From CAZOMR01 sp964580655 (GTDB lineage Bacteria; RBG-13-61-14; CAZOMR01), in assembly GCA_964580655.1 (NCBI GenBank), contig CAZOMR010000222.1, positions 1 through 5,435 on the forward strand: a stretch of 5,435 nt of DNA. The letters are read 5' to 3'. A program made the translations under genes and the position numbers. Of this stretch, positions 1-5,193 are shown piece by piece. Numbering within the stretch: the stretch's first letter is position 1; each line of letters begins with the position of its first letter. The notes below the pieces were generated by a model. The model did no database searches. It was not told the DNA's origin and was given only the letters and a program-made list of their open reading frames with translations.

Positions 1-72
1 AAACTTTCAGTTGAAAAAGGAATTTACTCCAAGGCGGGAGTCAGTGTATAGTTAAAGGCCAAACACGAGGTC

Positions 73-87
73 CTCCCATCAAGGGAG
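73..87 (+). terminator. weak hairpin in the 5' non-coding region, possible terminator of an upstream gene
   Basis: CTCCC (73-77) and GGGAG (83-87) form a perfect 5-bp stem around the loop ATCAA. It is followed by AGGGCTTTCT, which has only three consecutive T residues, so it is a poor intrinsic terminator. Two forward frames remain open from the window edge to stops at 49-51 and 53-55, so a gene ending just upstream is possible, but the tails are too short (about 16-17 codons) to identify. Confidence 0.2.
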
Positions 88-179
88 AGGGCTTTCTCGA
101 CAGGCTCTCAAGACAAAAATCTTTCTGCATCATCATAGAAATTCATGAGCATGATTGCAAGGGCTTTTCTCTGAGACGA

Positions 180-192
180 CCTGGTTGCCAGG
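180..192. repeat. short perfect inverted repeat upstream of the candidate promoter
   Basis: CCTGG (180-184) and CCAGG (188-192) are separated by TTG. The repeat lies 10 bases upstream of the candidate -35 box at 203-208, where an activator or repressor site could be. A 5-bp arm can arise by chance, and I do not recognise it as the operator of any known regulator. Confidence 0.3.
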
Positions 193-202
193 CCAGAGAA
201 GA

Positions 203-231
203 TTGACAGGCAAGGCTTTTTCTGGTAAATC
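203..231 (+). promoter_or_regulatory. candidate sigma70-type promoter of the operon
   Basis: TTGACA at 203-208 matches the -35 consensus exactly. Seventeen bases later TAAATC (226-231) is a weak -10 box that matches TATAAT at three of six positions. Transcription would begin near 238, leaving a leader of only about 20 bases before the protease ATG at 259. No other well-formed promoter was seen in 1-258, and the following genes are closely spaced, so this is the best candidate for driving the operon. The weak -10 box is the main doubt. Confidence 0.4.
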
Positions 232-257
232 AAGAAAGATTTTTAAATCAAAAAGCC
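214..257 (+). repeat. inverted repeat abutting the protease start codon
   Basis: GGCTTTTT (214-221) and AAAAAGCC (250-257) are perfect complements separated by 28 bases. The right arm ends one base before the ATG at 259, in the place where a Shine-Dalgarno sequence would be expected and is missing. If transcription starts upstream of 214, the stem could affect translation of the protease gene. If it starts near 238, the left arm is not transcribed and the repeat has no RNA role. Confidence 0.35.
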
Positions 258-258
258 C

Positions 259-951
259 ATGAGTGAAGCACAGATTCTCTTTTATCTCTTGTTCATTCCG
301 CATGTGCTCTTTGCCATCTCTATCCACGAGGGGGCGCATGCTTATACCGCGTATTATTTCGGGGATGACACGGCCGCGCTGATGGGAAGGGTCAGCCTGA
401 ACCCTCTACGGCACCTGGACCCCTGGGGAGTGCTTGCGTTTATCATTATGCATTTCGGCTGGGCCAAGCCTGTTCCTGTTAATCCTGCGCGGCTGAGAAA
501 CCCGAGGCGGGACGAGATGCTTGTCAGCCTGGCAGGACCCGCGTCCAATCTTGCACTCGCGCTTCTGTTCTCGCTGATCCTGCGCTTTTTCTTCCCTGCT
601 GGCGATGAGCTAAAGAGGATGCTCTCAAGTCCTGGAATGTTGCCCACGCTATTTCTCTTTTTCGCGGTCGGGGCCCAGCTTAACGCGGTGCTCGCATTCT
701 TCAACCTTCTTCCGATCCCTCCGCTGGACGGCTCTCACATCATTGCCTGGTTCCTGCCGCGTCATCTTGCAGTGCGCTTTGAGCGATCCATGCAGTATGG
801 CATGTTCATCCTGCTGGGACTTATAGCACTGAGCTTTATTGGGATAAATATCTTCGGATACCTTATCGGTCTGCCCATGCTTACCTTCCTGCGGCTGGTA
901 ATGGGAGACCAGCTACTTGCTGTGGTTTTGACGCAAATGTCATTATTCTAG
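259..951 (+). CDS. M50 family (site-2-protease-type) membrane zinc metalloprotease
   Basis: This is a polytopic membrane protein of 230 residues. The zinc-binding HExxH motif is HEGAH at 23-27, inside the first hydrophobic segment, and the second M50 motif (NxxPxPxLDG) is NLLPIPPLDG at 149-158, with D157 the likely third zinc ligand. PVPVNP (71-76) and GPASN (93-97) are also typical of the short M50 subgroup that lacks a PDZ domain. Other hydrophobic stretches lie near 55-65, 98-113, 128-150 and 180-215. Family members cleave transmembrane segments of substrate proteins; the substrate here is unknown. The ATG at 259 is the first possible ATG in frame, because a TAA stops the frame at 244-246. 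It has no clear Shine-Dalgarno sequence. The stop codon overlaps the ribosome binding site of trpS, which suggests coupled expression. Confidence 0.93.
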   Translation: MSEAQILFYLLFIPHVLFAISIHEGAHAYTAYYFGDDTAALMGRVSLNPLRHLDPWGVLAFIIMHFGWAKPVPVNPARLRNPRRDEMLVSLAGPASNLALALLFSLILRFFFPAGDELKRMLSSPGMLPTLFLFFAVGAQLNAVLAFFNLLPIPPLDGSHIIAWFLPRHLAVRFERSMQYGMFILLGLIALSFIGINIFGYLIGLPMLTFLRLVMGDQLLAVVLTQMSLF

Positions 952-955
952 GAGG
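950..955 (+). promoter_or_regulatory. ribosome binding site of trpS, fixing a TTG start
   Basis: AGGAGG lies seven bases before the TTG at 963 and overlaps the TAG stop of the protease gene (949-951). It supports the TTG as the true trpS start, since the family's N-terminal Rossmann strand begins immediately afterwards. Confidence 0.85.
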
Positions 956-962
956 ATAAATC

Positions 963-1943
963 TTGGCTAAAAAGCGGATTTTAAGCGGAAATAGACCCAC
1001 TGGAAGCCTGCACCTCGGACACCTGTTCGGAGCGCTGGATAACTGGATCGCGCTCCAGGATGACTATGACTGCTATTACTTTGCCGCGGACTGGCACGCC
1101 CTGACCAGCGAGTTCGAGGATACCCGCATCATCCAGCCAAGCATCCGGGAAATGATAATGGACTGGATCGCAGTAGGCCTGGACCCGGAGAGGTCCACCA
1201 TATTCATACAGTCCCGGATAAAGGAGCATGCCGAGCTTTACCTGATCATGGGAATGCTGACCACGGTCTCAAGGCTCGAGAGAGTTCCCTCATACAAGGA
1301 ATTCCAGGTACAGACCGGAAGAGACCTGTCAACATACGGATTCCTCGGATACCCCGTGCTACAGGCCGCGGACATTTTGATGTATCGAGCACACGGCGTG
1401 CCTGTGGGGGAGGATCAGGTTCCGCATGTAGAGCTGACACGCGAGCTGGCCCGGCGCTTCAATAAATTCTACCGCGAGGTCTTTCCGGAACCCGAGTCAA
1501 TGCTCACCAGAGCGGCCAGGGTGCCCGGCACGGACGGCCGCAAGATGAGCAAGAGCTACGATAACGCCATTTACCTTGCGGACCCGCCTGAGGAGATAGA
1601 CCAGAAAATTCGCACCATGATGACCGACCCGGCTCGCAAAAGAAGGACCGACCCCGGGGACCCGAACAAGTGCCCCGTGTTTGACCTGCATAAAGTCTAC
1701 TCGGGGCCGGATGTTCTGAGCTGGGTGATTGACGGCTGTTCAAACGCAAGCATCGGTTGTCTTGACTGCAAGGGCAAGTTGATCCCGCTTTTGATCGAGT
1801 CCCTTGCGCCGGTAAGAAAAAAGCGAGCCTACTTCGCGGCGCATCCGCGCGAGGTGGACGAGATTATCGAGAACGGCTGTACCCGGGCCAGGGCTTTTGC
1901 CCAGGAGACCATGGAGCTGGTCCGGGAAGCGATCAGACTCTGA
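963..1943 (+). CDS. trpS: tryptophanyl-tRNA synthetase, with a probable iron-sulfur cysteine motif
   Basis: This cytoplasmic class I aminoacyl-tRNA synthetase charges tRNA-Trp with tryptophan using ATP. The HIGH-type motif is HLGH (17-20), preceded by the conserved SGNRPTG segment (8-14). KMSKS is at 194-198, within GRKMSKSYDNAI. The family signature PVGEDQVPHVELTRELARRFN begins at 147. The length, 326 residues, is normal for bacterial TrpRS. The start is TTG behind AGGAGG. In the C-terminal anticodon-binding domain there are cysteines at 237, 259, 266 and 269 (C-x21-C-x6-C-x2-C). This is nearly the C-x22-C-x6-C-x2-C set that holds a [4Fe-4S] cluster in Thermotoga maritima TrpRS; cluster binding here is an inference. 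The gene sits 11 bases after the protease gene and 19 bases before scpA. Confidence 0.97.
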   Translation: MAKKRILSGNRPTGSLHLGHLFGALDNWIALQDDYDCYYFAADWHALTSEFEDTRIIQPSIREMIMDWIAVGLDPERSTIFIQSRIKEHAELYLIMGMLTTVSRLERVPSYKEFQVQTGRDLSTYGFLGYPVLQAADILMYRAHGVPVGEDQVPHVELTRELARRFNKFYREVFPEPESMLTRAARVPGTDGRKMSKSYDNAIYLADPPEEIDQKIRTMMTDPARKRRTDPGDPNKCPVFDLHKVYSGPDVLSWVIDGCSNASIGCLDCKGKLIPLLIESLAPVRKKRAYFAAHPREVDEIIENGCTRARAFAQETMELVREAIRL

Positions 1944-1947
1944 ATTT

Positions 1948-1954
1948 GGGAGGG
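1948..1954 (+). promoter_or_regulatory. ribosome binding site that decides the scpA start
   Basis: GGGAGGG lies eight bases before the TTG at 1963. An in-frame ATG at 1897 would instead place 22 extra residues inside the end of trpS, with no such site in front of it. The ribosome binding site and the absence of overlap favour TTG 1963. Confidence 0.75.
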
Positions 1955-1962
1955 CTTTCAGC

Positions 1963-2775
1963 TTGGAGTCCTACTTAACTGGAAGAGGAGAGGATTACCG
2001 GGTCAAGCTGGAGATATTTGAAGGCCCGCTGGACCTCTTGCTTCACCTCATCCGCAAGAACGAGGTGGACATCTACGATATCCCCCTTACACTGATAGTG
2101 GAGCAATACATGGCCTACCTGGACATGCTGAATTCCCTGAACCTGGATGTTGCCGGCGAGTTCCTGGTCATGGCCGCTACATTGTCTCATATAAAATCTC
2201 GTATGCTTCTGCCGCTTGAGGAGATGGAGGGCCAGGAGGAGCCCGGGGACCCCCGGGCGGAGCTGGTGAGGAGGCTCCTTGAGTATCAGCGTTTCAAGGA
2301 AGCCGCTGATGAATTACTGAACCTGGATCAGTTGGGAAGGGATGTGCATACGCGCAGGCCGGATGAAGAAGAGATACACAAGGCCATGAAGGAAAGCGGG
2401 ATTGAGCTGGTGCACTTTGCAGAGGTCGGCATCTTTCAGCTTCTCGATGCATTCAAGGAGGTGTTAGAGAGGGCGAAGATAACGGACTGGCACGAGGTCA
2501 CCCTTGAGCGGATAAGCATCACTGAGAAGATTTCCTTTATCATGGAGATGATGCAGAAGCGTGAATCCATCGGCTTTGAGGAGCTCTTTTCAGGGGAAGC
2601 TGGCAGAGGGGAACTGATAGTTGCCTTCCTTGCCATCCTTGAACTGCTGAGGTTGCGGATATTGCGCGCGCATCAGTCAGAGCCTTTTGGCGCTATCCGG
2701 CTCTTTCGCGCGGTTTCCATCAGCGAGGACATGCTAAAAGAGGATTACATCACGGGAATGGTCCTGGAATCTTGA
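1963..2775 (+). CDS. scpA: segregation and condensation protein A (kleisin of the Smc-ScpAB complex)
   Basis: ScpA is the kleisin subunit that bridges the heads of the Smc dimer and binds ScpB, forming the bacterial condensin that compacts and segregates the chromosome. The hallmark N-terminal sequence VKLEIFEGPLDLLLHLI (14-30) is followed by the helical stretch KNEVDIYDIPLTLIVEQYMAYL and by LVMAATLSHIKSRMLLP, both strongly typical of the family. The middle part is acidic and helical. The C-terminal winged-helix segment includes FLAILELLRLRILRAHQ, which usually contacts the second Smc head. With the TTG start the protein has 270 residues, a normal length. An upstream in-frame ATG at 1897 would add residues encoded inside trpS and is less likely. 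scpB follows after 42 bases, as expected for partners in one complex. No smc gene lies in the window. Confidence 0.95.
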   Translation: MESYLTGRGEDYRVKLEIFEGPLDLLLHLIRKNEVDIYDIPLTLIVEQYMAYLDMLNSLNLDVAGEFLVMAATLSHIKSRMLLPLEEMEGQEEPGDPRAELVRRLLEYQRFKEAADELLNLDQLGRDVHTRRPDEEEIHKAMKESGIELVHFAEVGIFQLLDAFKEVLERAKITDWHEVTLERISITEKISFIMEMMQKRESIGFEELFSGEAGRGELIVAFLAILELLRLRILRAHQSEPFGAIRLFRAVSISEDMLKEDYITGMVLES

Positions 2776-2806
2776 ATTCTCGTATCCGGGCTCTCGGAGC
2801 GCGAGC

Positions 2807-2813
2807 AGGAGGG
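2807..2813 (+). promoter_or_regulatory. ribosome binding site of scpB, supporting a GTG start
   Basis: AGGAGGG lies four bases before the GTG at 2818. The spacing is on the short side, but the following residues (MEKEKLCSIIESVIFVSREPIS) match the normal ScpB N-terminus, so the GTG is the best start. Confidence 0.7.
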
Positions 2814-2817
2814 AATT

Positions 2818-3462
2818 GTGGAAAAAGAGAAGCTTTGCTCGATCATTGAGAGCGTGATATTTGTAAGCCGCGAGCCCATATCGCTCGGCCAGCTCTGCGA
2901 CCTGGTGCCTGATGCTAGCCGGGCCGAGGTCAAGGCCGCACTGGAGGACTTGACAAAGGCCTGCGAGCATCCGGATAGAGGGGTCCGGCTCAAGGAGGTG
3001 GCGGGAGGGTATCAGTTCCAGACTGTCCCGGATAACTCCCCCTGGATCGGCAGGCTCCTTAACCAGAGGCCGGTGCGTCTGTCCCGGCCTGCACTTGAGA
3101 CCCTCTCAATAATCGCATATCGCCAGCCGATCACCAGGCCGGAGATAGAGGAAATCAGGGGCGTGGATTCAGGAGGTGTGGTTCACACCCTGCTAGAACA
3201 TGAATTCATCAAGATGGAGGGCAGAAAGGATGTGCCCGGCAGACCGATCATATACGGAACCACAAAGAGGTTCCTGGAATTCTTCCGCCTGAAAGGCCTC
3301 ACGGACCTCCCTACCCTCAAGGAACTGGAAGAGATGCAGGAGATGACGATTGAGTCCGAGGAATCCCGGGGAGACACGGAGGTCCCGGAGGAAGGCCTGG
3401 AGCCCGAAGCGGAGAGAGAGCCAGGAGAACCGGAAGAGCCTTCTGAAGACCCGGGGGAATAA
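2818..3462 (+). CDS. scpB: segregation and condensation protein B
   Basis: ScpB binds ScpA as a dimer and completes the Smc-ScpAB condensin, acting on the nucleoid. The two winged-helix domains are visible. The first spans roughly 1-80 and begins with CSIIESVIFVSREPIS. The second, roughly 87-165, contains the strongly conserved stretch RPALETLSIIAYRQPITRPEIEEIRGVDSGG (90-120) and GRKDVPGRPIIYGTT (135-149), then FLEFFRLKGLTDLP. The protein has 214 residues, and from about 170 onward a tail very rich in Glu and Pro extends beyond the folded part. This tail is probably disordered. The GTG start follows a strong ribosome binding site. The gene probably shares a transcript with scpA upstream; a gap of 66 bases separates it from the pseudouridine synthase gene. 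Confidence 0.95.
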   Translation: MEKEKLCSIIESVIFVSREPISLGQLCDLVPDASRAEVKAALEDLTKACEHPDRGVRLKEVAGGYQFQTVPDNSPWIGRLLNQRPVRLSRPALETLSIIAYRQPITRPEIEEIRGVDSGGVVHTLLEHEFIKMEGRKDVPGRPIIYGTTKRFLEFFRLKGLTDLPTLKELEEMQEMTIESEESRGDTEVPEEGLEPEAEREPGEPEEPSEDPGE

Positions 3463-3528
3463 CCGGGGATTAAGTCCTTGAGATACTTATGAACCTTTTT
3501 CCGAACTTTTCTTAACTGACCATCGCGG

Positions 3529-4275
3529 ATGCAGGAGAGAATACAAAAAATCATAGCAAGGGCCGGGATTTGCTCGCGGCGGAAGGCCGAGGACCTGATC
3601 GTGCAGGGACTTGTAAGTGTCAACGGCCGGGTGGTATGTGAACTCGGGACAAAGGCTGACCCGGATCATGACGAGGTCCGGGTCCAGGGAAAGAGGATCC
3701 TGGCGGAGAGGGATGATGTATATATCATGCTCCACAAGCCAGAGGGTTATATAACCAGCTTGAGCGACCCTCACGGGCGGCCCACGGTCATGGACCTCTT
3801 GAGAAAAGAAAAAACCCGTGTCTTTCCAGTGGGTCGGCTTGACTGGGATTCAAGCGGGGTTCTGCTTTTGACCAATGACGGCGAGCTTGCACAAAAGCTT
3901 ACTCATCCATCGTATCAGGTGAGCAAGACTTACGAGGTAAAGGTAAAGGGCGAGCCGGATGAGAATGCCCTGAAGCGACTGCGCAGGGGCATAAGCCTTG
4001 CAGGAAGGAAAACCGCGCCGGCCGAGGTGCGCATCATGCCCAGGAAGGGCAAGCATACATGGCTTGCGATCTCACTTGTCGAGGGCCGGAACCGACAGGT
4101 CCGGCGAATGTGCGAGGCCGTGGGCCATCCCGCGCTCAAGCTCAAGCGCACTAGACTGGGCCCCCTGAACCTGGGAGACCTGCCTGCGGGAAAATACCGG
4201 TATCTCGAAGGCAAGGAGATCACACTGTTGCGAAAGCTCATCAATCCGCAAAGAGCAAGAATTAAAAAACAATGA
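3529..4275 (+). CDS. rluB: RluB/RsuA-family pseudouridine synthase (S4 domain plus catalytic domain)
   Basis: This enzyme isomerises a specific uridine to pseudouridine, most likely in 23S rRNA helix 93 if it is RluB (position 2605 in E. coli numbering). The S4 RNA-binding domain occupies about 1-60 (QERIQKIIARAGICSRRKAEDLI, then GLVSVNGRVV). The catalytic domain starts with YIMLHKPEGYITS (65-77). It carries VGRLDWDSSGVLLLTNDGELA (101-121), in which D105 is the expected catalytic aspartate, and EGRNRQVRRM (185-194). The 248 residues fit the family. The ATG at 3529 gives the canonical N-terminus, and an in-frame stop at 3517-3519 rules out longer forms, yet no clear Shine-Dalgarno sequence precedes it. 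Some paralogues (RluE, RluF, RsuA) share these motifs, so the exact target uridine is an inference. The next gene overlaps its stop by four bases. Confidence 0.93.
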   Translation: MQERIQKIIARAGICSRRKAEDLIVQGLVSVNGRVVCELGTKADPDHDEVRVQGKRILAERDDVYIMLHKPEGYITSLSDPHGRPTVMDLLRKEKTRVFPVGRLDWDSSGVLLLTNDGELAQKLTHPSYQVSKTYEVKVKGEPDENALKRLRRGISLAGRKTAPAEVRIMPRKGKHTWLAISLVEGRNRQVRRMCEAVGHPALKLKRTRLGPLNLGDLPAGKYRYLEGKEITLLRKLINPQRARIKKQ

Positions 4276-5114
4276 CGCAAAGCTCATCCGAAACCAGCCC
4301 GTTTCCCTTTTGCCAGATGACGGTCCAAGGGGGCAAGTCAGCCTCGTGTGCCGCGTGCTGTGGAATGTATAACTGGCGCGGATTCAACCGCGACATGGTC
4401 CGCGATATACTCTCGCGCCAGACCCGGCTTTTTCATGAATGGGATGGAACCGAGCGCGGCATAGCCGAGATCAAGAAAGAGCTTGCTCACTCCCGTCCCC
4501 AAGCCCTCTGTGGAATGATTCATAACTGCGAATTCATCGGATTCCTCGATGAGAAGCAAACGCAGGTCGGCTGTCTGGCCCATCCCTCGCAGAACCAGGG
4601 CAGGAACCTCCGTGAATTCTCAAGGCATGGCCGGGAGACATGCGACGAGGACATCTGTACCGCCTACCATTATCTGGGCCACGCTCTTGCCCGATGTGTA
4701 GCCGCGGCCGTTCCGGACTGGTATCTTTACGGACTCTGTATCACGGACATAGACTTGGTAAAAAATTTTTTCGCCGCGACAAGCGAACACCTCCATGAAA
4801 CTGTCTCACCGGAACGCGTGATCGCATCCCCTGTCTTGCTTGAACTTTTCAGGGACTATCTTTGTCTCAAGGGTTGCTGGCCATTTGCCCGTGACCCGGG
4901 TCGCTTTGGAAAATACTACTTCCCGGATGGAACCTTTCGGATCGCCCGGATTGATTATCAGAGGTGGGGCATGAGTTCGTCTCGACATGACGGGATTCTG
5001 CTCAGTCTGGGCTCGACATTTCGCACAAAGGATGAGCTATTAGAGGCCGAGGCACTTATAGAAAAAAAGGTCAAGCGATTCGTGAGTGCGTATGCGAGCG
5101 AGCTGGTCTTATGA
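4272..5114 (+). CDS. cysteine-rich protein of unknown function, possibly metal-binding
   Basis: I do not recognise this 280-residue protein. It has no obvious signal peptide or membrane segment, so it is probably cytoplasmic. It has 13 cysteines, most of them in the first 160 residues: C14, then C26-x2-C29-C30, then C80-x5-C86-x14-C101, then C124-x4-C129, with later ones at 142, 156, 198 and 202. The CxxCC cluster and the spaced cysteines, with His at 84 and 104, resemble proteins that bind zinc or iron-sulfur centres, loosely like the YkgJ/UPF0153 type; this is only a resemblance. The C-terminal third contains an acidic and basic helix (about 253-275) rather than cysteines. The ATG overlaps the rluB stop in an ATGA junction with only a weak purine stretch before it, so translation is probably coupled. 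Codon use looks like that of its neighbours. Confidence 0.85.
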   Translation: MTQSSSETSPFPFCQMTVQGGKSASCAACCGMYNWRGFNRDMVRDILSRQTRLFHEWDGTERGIAEIKKELAHSRPQALCGMIHNCEFIGFLDEKQTQVGCLAHPSQNQGRNLREFSRHGRETCDEDICTAYHYLGHALARCVAAAVPDWYLYGLCITDIDLVKNFFAATSEHLHETVSPERVIASPVLLELFRDYLCLKGCWPFARDPGRFGKYYFPDGTFRIARIDYQRWGMSSSRHDGILLSLGSTFRTKDELLEAEALIEKKVKRFVSAYASELVL

Positions 5115-5147
5115 GGTTCATCCGGCTAAAGAGTACCTTCCAGAGTG

Positions 5148-5172
5148 CCAGCCCCCTGAGGCATGGATTTTT
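5148..5172 (+). terminator. candidate intrinsic terminator after the operon
   Basis: CCAGCC (5148-5153) can pair with GGCATGG (5160-5166) through six base pairs, with one bulged A at 5163 and the loop CCCTGA. The run ATTTTT follows directly (5167-5172). It lies 33 bases after the stop of the cysteine-rich gene, as expected for the end of the operon. The short stem and the bulge make it moderate rather than strong. Confidence 0.45.
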
Positions 5173-5193
5173 AAGGCATAACTCCGGTGGCCA

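Noticed and set aside
1..55. C-terminal tail of an upstream gene entering the window
   Set aside because: Two forward frames stay open to stops at 49-51 and 53-55, but 16-17 codons without a recognisable motif cannot support a call.
354..704. Reverse-strand open frame of 116 codons inside the protease gene
   Set aside because: The forward frame carries both M50 zinc motifs, so the reverse frame is a by-product of codon use.
1897..1962. Longer scpA starting at ATG 1897
   Set aside because: The added residues are encoded inside trpS, do not resemble ScpA N-termini, and a strong ribosome binding site precedes TTG 1963.
3183..3623. Long reverse-strand open frame (146 codons) across the end of scpB and the start of the pseudouridine synthase gene
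   Set aside because: It lies opposite two well-supported genes, yields a Ser/Pro/Arg-rich product typical of an antisense shadow, and matches no family I know.
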